Shown piece by piece: positions 39,901 through 51,042 of a stretch of DNA of 64,000 nt. The position numbers and the translations under genes are program-made. Each line of letters begins with the position of its first letter. The first letter of the stretch is position 1. Origin of the DNA: Ceratotherium simum simum (taxonomy: Eukaryota; Chordata; Mammalia; Perissodactyla; Rhinocerotidae); NCBI RefSeq assembly GCF_000283155.1, contig NW_004454266.1, positions 723,131 to 787,130 on the forward strand, written 5' to 3'. The notes under the pieces are model-generated. The model searched no databases, was not told the DNA's origin, and saw only the letters and a program-made list of their open reading frames with translations.

Positions 39901-40429
39901 ATATATACATATATGTTTGTGCAAGGAAAAAATATGCGAGGATTTGTACCAGGTTTTTGCATTGATTATCCTGGGTGTGGTGCAGGGGAGGATTTGAGGC
40001 ATAATGATTGGGAGAGATGATAATACTTTTCTTTCATCATTTTTCCATTTGTTTCAATAATCATATATACTTTTGTAATTTGGTAAATATAAAAGAAATT
40101 AAAAAAGAAAACAGTATACATGATATCTGGGAAACATAAAAAATTTTAACCGGTAAAATTTCTACATGGTAAAAATTTAAAAATGTATGCAATGGAAATT
40201 ATATCTTTGTATGGCCCCAGATCTCTGGTATCTTTACCGAGAATCCAGGCACAGCTGAAGTTAAAACTTTCTTGACTATGTACCCATAAACATGTGTGAG
40301 TAGTTTATTGTTTTTTACACAAATGGGAACACACTAAAGCACACTGTTTTCAACCTTATTTTTTCCATTTAACAAAATATCCTGGAGAGCTTTGGCACCT
40401 ATGGAAATAATCATATGGTATTAAGTTTG
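39901..40429. other. Intergenic, probably more old L1-derived DNA
   Basis: The block 40300-40420 (AAATGGGAACACACTAAAGC and on) resembles a reverse-orientation old LINE end. Not assigned. Confidence 0.3.
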
Positions 40430-40620
40430 CACAGTTTTATAAGTAAAGAAAAAGTATGTAAAAACAGACACCAACATCTCAACAATGGTTCTATCAGTTG
40501 GGTGGAGTGTTTGGGAAGAAGAAAGAGAGAATATTCATTTTCCTTTAGAGACTACTATTTTATTTGAATTGTCGTGATGCTGATGAATCATATTTATGAT
40601 TTAAGATATTGAATTAAAAA
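40430..40620 (+). mobile_element. Second L1M 3' UTR-like end (+)
   Basis: CCAACATCTCAACAATGGTT, then GGGTGGAGTG and a TTTAGAGACTACTATTTTAT block. The last part closely resembles 39828-39893, so two copies of the same L1M end lie about 685 bases apart in the same orientation. Confidence 0.5.
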
Positions 40621-43600
40621 AAGTAGGATGGCATTTACTGTTGGCTATAGTGGATCTTACAGTAGAACTACTTACGATAGTTCAGAGAAAGGAGTTTTTT
40701 CTGTTGGTCTGTTAGTCAGGGAGAAAGCAGGAGCTGAAGCGAGGGTCTGACTCAGACGGATGATAAAGAAGTGCCTAAACACACTTTTCCGGATGAGGAG
40801 TCAATGGATCAGCCTCATTTCTGTGGATCATTCACAGAAGGGAAGAGTGGGAGACAAGTTGTCAGGCAGGCACTGGAGGCATGGAGAATACTGAAAAGCC
40901 ACATAACCATTTGGACGTTACTTTGCAGCAATATGCCAGCTTCCTTTCCCTTAAAGCAGGCCCAACATTGGCTAATGATCTATATAAAACACTCCTACCA
41001 AGGGCTGTCTCTATTGAAATAGTTGCCTGGGATTACGGTGAGAGGGCCTGGATGTTGTAGGGAGGGGAGCGGGAATTGAGAACAGTCTTCTGTGAGGACC
41101 ACTGGTAGTGGTGGGGGGGCGGTGGTTAGGGATGTTGCAGAGAGCTTAGGAGAATTTTGTGATAGGTTCTGATAAAGAGATGGTGAATTGGAGGATGAGA
41201 TGCTCAGTGGAGAGCCTTAGTCCCCATCAGGATGGAAAGGTGTATTTCCATATGACTCTTGGTTTCTGGTCCATTTTTGGTCAAGCTAACAGTTCAGGAA
41301 CCTCCTCCGGATAAAGGCAAGTGTCTCAGGGGGCTGATATTTGTTGTTCATTTCAGGCTGCTCTCCAGGAAATCTGTAATTGGTTCTCAGGGGCCTCTCC
41401 CCTCTGGGCAATTGTCAGCCCTCCCTTGTGACAAAGGGAAGGACCTACAATGAAAGGACAGAAGAGTCTGGGAGCTAGAAAATGAGATGGAGAGTGGAGG
41501 AGAGAATAGCTCTGGGGAGTACAGCGTGGCAAGTGTAACATTTCTAATCAATGTCATACATTATTTCAAAGTGAACTCAAGGAGGGAGGGAGTTGAAGGC
41601 AGAAAACTTCAATATTCTGAAACTTTAGGCAATCTTAGCACATATTCTCCTCTTTGCAGTTTTTCTTTAGGATTGCTATTTCAGGTGAGTTTCCTATTTT
41701 TGTATAATTCTTTATAGCTTAGTCCACAGACCCTTTAAAAAAGCTATAGAATTGGTCTTTATAGACTTTTTTCCTATAAACAGTAATACATTTCTTTTAA
41801 CCTAGAGAGTTAAAAAGTCTCTTTTTCAAAGGTATTTAAGGAAATCCCAGTGTTTCTCTGGAAAACTGGCGTTGATACTTCTTCCATTGGACCTTTAAGA
41901 AGTTGATTTTCAATCCTTCCTGCTGCATCTGAACGTCTTTCCTTTGGTTCCTTTTTCCTGGAGATGAAGAACAGTAGATGTTCATGAGAATAGCTTCAGT
42001 TGGAGCATATTTTAGAGTATGACACCCTCACGGCAATTTTTCATAGTGGGAATTCATCCTTCTACTTTGTTACGGGGTAACAGAACTGAGATACACTTAA
42101 ATGAAGTTTTCTATAAATTTTTTTTCAGTATGTTTCTGTCTTATTATAGAGTAATTCCAAAGAGGATTGAAGAGAGTTAACAGATTAAAAATTCAAACTA
42201 AATTAAGATTTAATCACTGTTTTTTGTTTATAAAAATACATTTAACAGAATTACAAAATATATGAGAATAGTTTTTTCTCATTCCCAAAGATAAATTAAA
42301 ATTCAGTTTGGTATATTTCCTCAAATATTTTTTATTGGAATGTTCTTTGAATTCCTTTTCCAGAAATGGTGATAGTTGTAATTGAGGACTCCCTGCTATG
42401 ACTGTTACCCATATAGACTTGAGTCTGTGATTGGGTGTTTTTCAGAAAATAAACAGATATTTTGCACTATTTTCACTTTCCTATCAGTTAGTATGGTGAA
42501 ATTCATCTTGATTTCAAACTCTTCCTGCATTTCTTGGAGTCTTCCAACTCCAAATTTAGCTCCATTCCCTGGAATCTTCCATCACTAAATTCAACCCCTC
42601 CCCTCCTCCATGATCCCTTTCTGTTTCTAAGGGAGTAATGGTCTCTTATCCAGTTAGCTCTGCTGTTGCTATGTCTTTGCCATTTCTCTATAATCCTCAC
42701 ATCCTCCTAACTGCTCTTTCCTTTCCTCTTTCTCTCATTCCACCAACCCCTTGAAAAATAGGGTTGGAATGCAGTCGTCTGAAAAGCCAGGATTATGTTA
42801 TGACATGACAATAGTTTTTCATGTGACTGAATTTTAAAACACTCTCAAGAACAATCTGGTTGTGGAGATGGAATATGACCATATTTCCATGAACTTTGCT
42901 AACAGATTCTGTGACCACACGCACACATTTATTTAAATTAGGTGTTCTATTTGGGAATAGGAAGTGAAAATTTTCTTTTGTTTAAGGTTGACCAGCTCAT
43001 GTACTGGTGGATTATACCACCTTGGTCTCATTGAAAGCAGCTTAATACCCTGGGCTCCCAGAATATTTATATTTCACTCTTTGCTCTCATTCTCATCCAA
43101 GCTGTTATTTTCTAACCACATCCCTGGATAAATCAGCATTGTTTAGTATTTTTCAGTGACATAATGAAGGTAAATGGTGCCTGGGATATTGTAATGTGTT
43201 TCTTCTCTCTCTTTCCATGTTGTGTGTATGTTGGGGGTTTGGTTTTGCCAAGACTGAAGTCTTTGTGTTGCCCTACAGATTGCCACCCAGGGACATATGC
43301 CTCTGACTGCTGCCCCTTCTTTACCCTCTTGCATTTGGAGGTCAATGGAACTTCCTTTCCTTTGGTTCCTCTACTTGCTCTTAGACTCATTCTGCATTCC
43401 CTGAAATAGCCTTTAGAAGAGAGTCAGAATGAGAGAGATGATACTATTGTTCCTTTGAACAAAGTCATGAAATGGATTGCAATGAGCACATGCCAGTTTC
43501 ACCAAAAATTATTAAACTTATATTCGTCCTTGATGCCCTGTCCTCTACTCCATGTCTTTCTGGGTTTCAGCTAGCTGAAGTGCTGTCATAGAAAAGAAGG

Positions 43601-44489
43601 AATATGCTTTATTTATGCCCTGGAGGATGAATGAGTGGAACCTACAGGAATCTTGGTTCATTATAGGAATAAATTACCAAGAGTCACTATGATCCAATGT
43701 TGGCACTGACTTCTTGGGGAGGTGGTGGTGGTGAGCCGTTTATTACTGGAGGTGTTCTAGCCTGGTTTGCACGCCTACTTCTGCTCCTGGAGAGGAATTC
43801 TGTAGAAAGAATCCAAGCCTCAGTCTGGGCTTGGGCCAAATAAATGATCTAGGAGTTAAAGGAGGTCCACAGAGAAGTGCCGAGTTCATATCACAAGGAA
43901 GTATAGATGAAGTATAGGGTAAGGGAATAGCTTCTAGAGGCAGGAGTTGGAGGATGATAACAGAACCTGTGGGATTTCTAGGTCTTTGAAGTACAGAACC
44001 CCTCTCTGATCACTTCACATGAGCTTGGTTATGGGAGAGGTAGGTTTAAATATTGGATATTTGAGATTTCATCTTTTTTAGGACTTCCTTGAATGTGGTG
44101 GATATAAATTTTAATCTCTGTGATAAAAAACTAGCAGTCTTTTTGTGGAGGAGAAAGTGCAAACCGTAAAATAATGAATGATCAATTCAAGGCGGCACAT
44201 AGTTGCACACCAGGTTTCAGCTCTGTGGAGTCATTCCTTCCTTTATCCTTGTTTCCTTGGGTCTAGCTTCCTTAAAACTATCTAAATGCAAGTTGAACCA
44301 CGCCATCCTAGTGTTTAAAAGCCATCAGGTGTGCCTTTTTGCCAATAGGTTAAAGCTCTAGCTCCAGCTTTTTAGGGGAAGTGCCCCCCACCCCCTACTC
44401 TGGTCCTGGCCCATCTCTTTATCCCTATCTTCCACCACTCTTCACCTCAATTCTACTACTTAATCTGATATGAATTTCTTTTAATTGCC
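40621..44489. other. Intergenic; no gene seen
   Basis: About 3.9 kb of mixed-composition DNA. The longest open frames (up to 85 codons, at 43133-43390 on either strand) show no family similarity. No CpG island, tRNA or clear repeat was found. This is the largest repeat-poor stretch to the left of OR11A1, so distal OR regulatory sequence could lie here, but nothing shows it. Confidence 0.4.
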
Positions 44490-44830
44490 CTTGGCTACTT
44501 TACTCCTGACACCTCCATCCCTTCCTCACATTCTACACTGTTTCTTGACTCAGTATCTACTCATGGTTATCCTTTTACCTGAAATGCTCTCACCTCCATA
44601 TGTTCCATTTTCCACAGAAATCATTGATCACTTCAGGATAACTTCCTTTCACTAATATTTCTTATAGATTAATTTCATTAAATTTCTTTTAGTGTATTGC
44701 AATTATCTGTTGATTGTCAATCTTCCATACCAGATCAAAATCTCCTTAAGAGTATGGACTGGTTTTAGTTGGCCTAGTATCCTCAGCACCTGGTATATCT
44801 TACATATGCTAGATACTTAGCACACGATTG
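44490..44830 (+). mobile_element. L2 LINE 3' end (+)
   Basis: CCTGAAATGCTCTCACCTCC, then CAGATCAAAATCTCCTTAAG, TAGTATCCTCAGCACCTGGT and GCTAGATACTTAGCACA. This is the L2 order of coding end, short 3' UTR and terminal phrase. Confidence 0.6.
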
Positions 44831-44834
44831 CTCA

Positions 44835-45075
44835 AAATTATACATCTTTGCTTTCATATATGTCTCTCCTGCCTGGAATATTCTGCCCACTCTCCTGTCC
44901 TTTGCCTGGTCAACTGTTACCTGTCCTTCAAAACTCAGCCTACAAACTACCTTCTTCAGGGAGCCACCCCTGACCTTGATTCTCACACCCTCCTCTACCC
45001 CCAGTCTGGGTTTGGTCTCTCTCTGCTCCCCCAGCACCTATACTTACCCAGACATTATCATTTATCGCATTTCCA
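44835..45075 (+). mobile_element. L2 LINE fragment (+), tandem to the previous one
   Basis: CTCCTGCCTGGAATATTCTG, then CCTTCAAAACTCAGCCTACA and CTTCAGGGAGCCACCCCTGA form the diagnostic L2 sequence a few hundred bases before its 3' end. The 115-codon open frame here is repeat-derived. Confidence 0.65.
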
Positions 45076-45723
45076 CTATAAAATATTGAATAATTTGATG
45101 AAACTTGTATTTCAAGAAGACTATTTTGGTAAAGGAAAAGGAAAACTAGAGACTAGAAGGCTACACAGAAGGTAATTGTGCTAAGATAGTTGTGAAGAGG
45201 TTGTGAGATTAATGGTGTGATAGTGAGGAGAGAATATAAATAACGATTTTCTAAGCAACAATTGATGAGATTCCAGTGATTGGGAGATGAGGAATGAGAG
45301 AAGGTATTAAGAGGACAGTGATATAGTAAGATTGGGAATCAAGGCATAATTTTCAAACCACTTGTAGTGGGGTTAGTTGTGGTTGGGGAAGATACAAGAG
45401 CTTGTTTTAGACCACGCTGATTTTGAGTTGATGACGGGACATGTCTAGCAGGCATTTGGAGGATATGACACAGTTGCACACAAAAGAGGCTATATCACTG
45501 GTCATACAGATTAGGCTGATGGAATTTATTATATCGTAAGAGATAGTAGGTTGAACTACTAGGGCTCCGAAGACTGAAATCATGAGTTTGGATAAACTCT
45601 CCCCAGCCTTAAAGAATAGGCATAAATCAGGAATGCAGGGAATGATAGGAGTTGGAGAAGAGAAAGCAACTTAAAAGGGGACAGATGAGGACTGTGCAAG
45701 TGATTCTTGTTTTGGAGATCTAC

Positions 45724-45743
45724 TTTTATCTTTTCCATTTTAG
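45724..45743 (+). promoter_or_regulatory. Candidate splice acceptor before OR11A1
   Basis: A pyrimidine-rich tract, TTTTATCTTTTCCATTTTAG, ends 86 bases before the ATG. OR genes usually have one or more non-coding 5' exons joined to a single coding exon, so an acceptor is expected about here. There is no transcript evidence. Confidence 0.3.
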
Positions 45744-45829
45744 TCCTACTTATCTGAAGCATGGAGAAGATATAGAGCTGCGCTAAGTTCTCCGTTAATC
45801 ACTACCAGACAGAAACTTGGATTATTCAC

Positions 45830-46777
45830 ATGGAAATTGTCTCCATAGGAAACCAAACTATTACTGAATTTGTCCTCCTTGGTTTCTACGACATAGCTGA
45901 GCTGCATCTCCTTTTCTTTATTGTGTTCATTCTCATCTATACCTCCATCATCATAGGGAATATGCTAATCATTGTGGCAGTGGTTAGCTCCCAGAGGCTC
46001 CACACACCCATGTATTACTTTCTGGCTAATCTGTCCTTCCTGGAGATCCTTTATACCTCCACAGTAGTGCCAAAAATGTTGGAGGGCTTCTTGCAGGAGG
46101 CAGCCATCTCTGTGGCTGCTTGCTTGCTCCAGTTCTTTGTTTTTGGTTCTCTAGCCACTGCTGAATGCTTCATGCTGACTGTCATGGCATATGATCGCTA
46201 CCTGGCAATCTGCTACCCACTCCGCTACCCACTCCTCATGGGACCCAGATGGTGCTTGGGGCTGGTAGTCATAGCTTGGCTCTCTGGCTTCATGGTAGAT
46301 GGATTGGTTGTGACCCTTATGGCCCAGCTGAGATTCTGTGGTCCCAGCTACATTGACCACTTTTACTGTGACTTCATGCCTTTGATGGGCCTGGCCTGCT
46401 CAGATCCCAGCATAGCCCAGATGACAACATTCATTCTCTCTGTGGTCTGCCTTACTATTCCTTTTGGACTGATTCTGACATCTTATGCCTGGATTGTGGT
46501 AGCTGTGCTGAGAGTTCCTACTGGGGCCAGTAGGAGAAAAGCTTTCTCCACATGCTCCTCTCACTTAGCTGTAGTGGCCACGTTCTATGGAACTCTCATC
46601 GTCTTGTACGTTGCACCATCTGCTGTCCACTCCCAGCTCCTCTTGAAGGTCTTTGTCCTGCTCTACACTGTGGTCACCCCTCTCTTCAATCCTGTGATCT
46701 ACACCCTGAGGAATAAGGAAGTTCATCAGGCACTACAGAGGCTTCTCTACGTTAAGCAAACAGAAACACTAGACTGA
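45830..46777 (+). CDS. OR11A1: Odorant receptor, OR11A1 orthologue (intact)
   Basis: This is a seven-transmembrane odorant receptor of 315 residues in one exon. It acts in cilia of olfactory neurons, coupling odorant binding to G-olf and adenylate cyclase. It matches human OR11A1, which I recall as 315 residues too, along its whole length, including the N-terminal MEIVS and C-terminal KQTETLD. Family marks: N-glycosylation site N8-Q-T10; GN at 43-44 in TM1; LHTPMYYFLANLS (57-69); Cys98, the usual disulphide partner in TM3; MAYDRYLAICYP (119-130) with DRY at 122-124; ECL2 cysteines 170, 180 and 190; SY (228-229) in TM5; KAFSTCSSHL (247-256) in TM6; and NPVIY (287-291) in TM7. No frameshift or stop occurs. 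The ATG gives the conserved N-terminus, with G at +4. The ligand is not known from sequence. Confidence 0.96.
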   Translation: MEIVSIGNQTITEFVLLGFYDIAELHLLFFIVFILIYTSIIIGNMLIIVAVVSSQRLHTPMYYFLANLSFLEILYTSTVVPKMLEGFLQEAAISVAACLLQFFVFGSLATAECFMLTVMAYDRYLAICYPLRYPLLMGPRWCLGLVVIAWLSGFMVDGLVVTLMAQLRFCGPSYIDHFYCDFMPLMGLACSDPSIAQMTTFILSVVCLTIPFGLILTSYAWIVVAVLRVPTGASRRKAFSTCSSHLAVVATFYGTLIVLYVAPSAVHSQLLLKVFVLLYTVVTPLFNPVIYTLRNKEVHQALQRLLYVKQTETLD

Positions 46778-47099
46778 AGAAGGATTGTGGTGAAGATTTT
46801 ATTTGGACTTTGCATATCTCCATTGGGATGTCAGCCAGGATTGGTTGGGGAGGATTAACTTGTTCTATTCTGATGTTTCCCTCTCTGAAAGCTTCTATAG
46901 TTATTCTAAAAAATGAGGATGGTAGAGCAATAATTTTCAAGTGGTAACAAGAATTTTTACTTTGATCTTTTATTATTTCTTTATTAAATAGGCAATGGAT
47001 ATTTAATACAGAAAATAGATATTCAAAAGTAGGAACGCAAAACAAGCCTATATACATTGGCTACTTGTATCATCTGTATATGTGTATATATATTTGTTG
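46778..47099. other. 3' flank of OR11A1
   Basis: No clear AATAAA close to the stop; the 3' UTR and poly(A) site could not be placed. Confidence 0.3.
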
Positions 47100-47350
47100 G
47101 TTCATGGAAGTTACTATCTGGTTTTCCACTGAATATTATATCTTGAACATATTTCTATTTAGATAAATTGTGTACTTATTTATTTTTCTGGGCTTTTTAG
47201 TATGGTTAAACATGATTTGTTTAAATGATATTCTACCGTGAGATTTTTAGTTGCATTCAATTCTTTCACCATACAAACATAGTTTACATCCAGATTTTCC
47301 TATAATAAATTCTTAGGAGTTGAATTGCCAGGTCTAAGGCTATGCATATT
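47100..47350 (-). mobile_element. Old L1M fragment (-)
   Basis: Read in reverse this is L1 ORF2 C-terminal coding DNA. The plus-strand phrases TTCTTAGGAGTTGAATTGCC and ATTCTTTCACCATACAAACA correspond to the reverse of the region encoding the late ORF2 segment. Confidence 0.5.
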
Positions 47351-47627
47351 AAAAAAATTTAAAGCTGGTGTCCGGCACGGTGGCCTAGCAGTTGAGTTCG
47401 CCCACTCTGCTTCAGCAGCCCAGGATTCACTGATTTGGATCCTCGGTACAGACCTGTGCACCGCTCATCAGACCATGCTGGGGCAGCATCCCACATAGAG
47501 CAGCTAGAAGGATGTACAACTATCACATACAACTATCTACTGGGGCTTTGGGGAGAAAAAAGTAAAATGAGTGAAAATTGGCAACAGATGTTAGCTCAGG
47601 GCCAATTTTCCTCAAAAAAACTTTAAA
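47351..47627 (+). mobile_element. ERE-type SINE (+) with TSD and internal insertion
   Basis: The head GCTGGTGTCCGGCACGGTGG starts at 47364. GACCATGCTGGGGCAGCATC and GGCAACAGATGTTAGCTCAG follow. Duplications AAAAAAATTTAAA (47351-47363) and AAAAAAACTTTAAA (47614-47627) flank it. Between the two conserved parts, about 47501-47570 holds extra sequence with a small ACTATC(ACATACAACTATC) duplication that is absent from the other copies here. It is inserted at the edge of the L1M fragment. Confidence 0.88.
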
Positions 47628-47629
47628 CC

Positions 47630-48220
47630 GGAATGCATTTTATTTACTTATTTTTAACTTTTGTATAAAATTTCAAACATACACAAAAGTAGAGAGAATT
47701 TATAAACCCCCATGTAGCCATCATCTGGCTTCAATATCAACATTTGCCAATCTTGTTTCAGCTACCTATATCTCTTGTTTTTCTGGAAAATTATAGAGCA
47801 AATTCCATATGTGTAAGTTGTGTAAATGTGCATTCCATAGACAAGTATTTAGTATGCTCTCTGACTGATAAAAACATTTTTTAAAAACGTGCCAACCCTG
47901 CCGTTATGATATTTAAGACAATTACCAATATTTCCTCAAAATCATCTAATACATAAGCCATGTTCAAATTTCTCCAATTATCTTTACGTAAATTCTTAAA
48001 ATTAGGATGCAAACATGGTTCACATGATGTATCTTGTTATGTGTCTCAGTGCCTTATTTCAGAGTAGTTCTCTTTCCCTCTTTTTTTTACGTCATTGAGT
48101 TAATGGAGAAATCTGGTTATCTGTCTTGTAGAATGTCCCATACTCTAAATTAGAATTATTGCTTACTTATGGTTTTGTTTAACTTCTATTCCTATGTCCT
48201 GTATTTTATATAAACTTATT
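47630..48220 (-). mobile_element. Old L1-related (L1M/HAL1-like) sequence, left half (-)
   Basis: Phrases such as CCCCCATGTAGCCATCATCT, GTTCAAATTTCTCCAATTAT, CAAACATGGTTCACATGATG and TCTTGTAGAATGTCCCATAC follow the order of a widespread mammalian L1M/HAL1-type sequence read in reverse. It resumes at 48830. The exact subfamily is not certain. Confidence 0.5.
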
Positions 48221-48229
48221 TTGTGTCAA

Positions 48230-48810
48230 TCTCAGCCTATCGATAGTGATGCTATAGCTGGGAATGCTTGGGGCGCTCACCTGGGCTGGTACTACTTGTG
48301 ATGAGCCCCGTACAGACATTTCTCTGACCAGAGACAATGTTATGGCTGTACTGGCCCTTGTGGTTTTTATTATGATTGCAAGACACACCTCAGCAACAGC
48401 CATTAGGGAACTATGAATAAACAAATTTTATTATTCTTAAGTCCTGAAGGGTAGGTGGCATGTCTGGAGCCACTCAGACAGGTCTTGTGTAGAAAGAGAC
48501 ACAACAATGACCTGGGGCCCTCCCTTTACTGGAGTCGAGGGTGAGGTGCTTACGGTTTTGCAGGTTCACTCTTTGTTGGTGAATTTAAAACATAAGAGTG
48601 GAATTAAAGTGCAAGAAAGGAAAAGCAGGGTTACTTACCTGGTCTGTTATCTAAGTCACCCAGGACTTCGAAAATTGAGAACTTCCTGGGTGGGGTGGCC
48701 CGCGTCTTTATCTCGTTGTGTAGTTGGCAATATGTTTCAAGATGGATGTCTTTGAAATGGATGCCTAGGCAATCAAAAGCTTAATATCCTGCACTTACAT
48801 TATAACAAAA
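48230..48810 (-). mobile_element. Probable endogenous retrovirus LTR (-)
   Basis: This segment breaks the old L1 sequence in two, so it is a later insertion. On the minus strand it has a gene-like order of LTR signals: a C/G-richer part (48490-48720), then AATAATAAAATTTG with a poly(A) signal (about 48422-48436), then a further 190 bases as R-U5. It has no similarity to the LTR pair at 3590 and 10155. The family is not named, the edges are uncertain and no target-site duplication was seen. An alternative is another unclassified repeat. Confidence 0.4.
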
Positions 48811-48829
48811 AATACTAATTGTCAGGCAC

Positions 48830-49130
48830 ACTGCAAAGCTGATAAACTCCAGTTGCCTGAGTTAGAAGCTTCATTGGATCTTGATTAATTTTTCAGCAGA
48901 CTATCCCAAAGTTGCCAGTGTTATTTCTATTGCATCATCTTGTGAGGCACACAATGTTTGCTTGTCCCACTTTTAGTGATGCTATTTATATTATTGACCA
49001 GTAGGTCCAGGTGGCATCAGTCTGATCCATGTATTATTCTGTTCCCAATCAACTTTCACCTAATATTTTTAGCATCCATGATGAAAGTTGATGACTAATG
49101 CCCAACGTGATTTAATTCTTTTAACATTTT
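48830..49130 (-). mobile_element. Old L1-related (L1M/HAL1-like) sequence, right half (-)
   Basis: GCTTCATTGGATCTTGATTA, GGCACACAATGTTTGCTTGT and CAACTTTCACCTAATATTTT continue the element left at 48220 in the correct order. Confidence 0.5.
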
Positions 49131-50742
49131 TTCTTTTAATGTTTTTAATATGTAAATTGCTGTTTAAAATCTTTGTAGTTTCCTACATCAGGGCCACATC
49201 AAGTTCAGTTTTTATTGACCTCTTTTTTTCTTGAATATTCATCAGATTTTCCCACGTCTTTGTATAAGACATTGACTGAATACAGCTCATTATAGAAACT
49301 CTAAATTCTGTTATCTTGTACAAAAGAATATTGTTTTTTTTCTAGCAGACATTTCAAATCACGGAGGGTCATCTTGAACCAGAGTAAACTTGGTTTTATG
49401 CTTTGGTGGTGTGGATTTCTGGAAAGCCCCAGGTGCTTTGGAAGCCTCTCTAGCGTGACATGACCCCCCTCCAAATTCTCTCTTCCTGGTGGACATAGTC
49501 AGGGTTTGGTTTCTGCCTGTGTTAGGCCAGGTGTGGTGTAGGCCTTACTCAAAGATATGGTTTTCACTCTTAAGGCTTGAACTTTGTGTCAGGTTGATGA
49601 CAGGTATTAATGAGGTGTTAATGGAATTTCCCCACTTTAGCTGAGCCAGAACAACACAATCTCTTGGTACTGCTCTTCTCCCATCCCTGCTCCACTTTTA
49701 GGGTCTGTTTCATTTCAATCCTACAGCAGCTTCTCTCTGATAAGTCTCAAATGGTCTTTCCCTTTACATGTGCAATCTGACTGACTATCAGTCACAGCTC
49801 ACAGACCCCTCGCCCCTTCAAATATATCGTGGGGTTTCCTCCTCAGAGAGATCTCTCCTCTCTGATCTCTATCCTACAATTTTCAGTTGCTTCAGGTGCC
49901 CTAAATTTTGATTTTGGCTTTCTCAGATCAGTGGGATTTCCCACGTGCTGATTCACAACCTCAGGAGTTCCCTGGGTGAAATTCAAAACTGGTACTTGTA
50001 CATGGGGTGGCGGGGGGCAAGGAGAGACTGAAGAAAGAGGCAGACCAATCCAGGTTGGTAGGTGGCAGTTTTAACAAGCTTTGTAACTTACACATGAGGT
50101 CTGTCTTGGGTGGCCACAAGACAGTAATCTGCACACCTGTCTGCCAGAATTTTAAAAGCTTATATAGAGGCATAATGGGGCTCAGTGATGTACATAGTCC
50201 AGATGGTCTCAACAACACATTACCCTCTCCAGGCTGTGTCCTTGAAACAGCTCCTAGTGTGAGCAGAACAGTAGGCAGTATGTACATTCCAGGGATGGGT
50301 GGGGGTGAGGAGCCTCCAGTTGCCGGGGTCCCGCTTGCAGATCAACCAGCAGTCACATCCCCTCAATGACCTCCTCCAACACCATGGTTCTCTGCTTGCA
50401 CTTCATTTCTTTGGCCATAGTCAGGAAATTGTCCCCAGGTAGAGAGCTGGGTGGTTATGTCTGACCTTGCGAGCTTTTATCTTACAGGGATCGCAGTCTT
50501 TTATTACCTGCTGTCCACTGCCTGAACCATTGACCCATATATTTTATCCTGTTTTATAGCTATTTATGGTGAGGGGATAGCCCGGTACCAGTTAGTCTAT
50601 TATGTCCGGAAGTAGAGTGGTTCATATTTTGAAAAACGGTTTTCTTATGGCAAATACATTATTAGACTGTTATTATAAGACATTATATACCTCAACCTAA
50701 GTTTTTCATTGGTGAATGCTGATCATCCTCTTTAGTGCTTCT
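49131..50742. other. Intergenic; no gene seen, some old repeat likely
   Basis: An open frame of 120 codons (50007-50369) and its antisense partner show no family similarity. The phrase GGGATAGCCCGGTACCAGTT at 50574-50593 resembles the end of a common mammalian repeat that I cannot name. Confidence 0.35.
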
Positions 50743-51042
50743 CACAATTCCTTCTTTTTTTTTTTTAAACTCTTATTTATTTATTTATTTATTTTGCGAG
50801 GAGCTCAGCCCTGTACTAACATCTGCCAATCCTCCTCTTTTTTTGCTGAGGAAGACTGGCCCTGGGCTAACATCTGTGCCCATCTTCCTCCACTTTATAT
50901 GGGATGCCGCCACTGCATGGCTTGCCAAGCTGTGCATCGGTGCGTGCCAGGGATCTGAACTGGCGAACCCCAGGCCACCGCAGCAGAGCGCGCACACTTA
51001 ACTGCTTGCACCACCGGGCTGGCCCCTAACAATTCCGTCTTT
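50743..51042 (-). mobile_element. ERE-type SINE (-) with 15-bp TSD
   Basis: Minus-strand SINE whose head is the reverse of CACCGGGCTGGCCCC at 51012-51026. It includes GGGATGCCGCCACTGCATGG, two CTAACATCTG phrases, and a (TTTA)n/T-rich tail at 50755-50793. Duplications CACAATTCCTTCTTT (50743-50757) and AACAATTCCGTCTTT (51028-51042) agree at 13 of 15 bases. Confidence 0.9.

Noticed and set aside
44828..45175. 115-codon frame upstream of OR11A1.
   Set aside because: It overlaps an L2 LINE remnant on the same strand and contains no intact protein motif.
50007..50369. 120-codon frame with a 108-codon antisense partner.
   Set aside because: No recognisable domain or conservation signal; moderately GC-rich intergenic DNA makes such lengths possible by chance.
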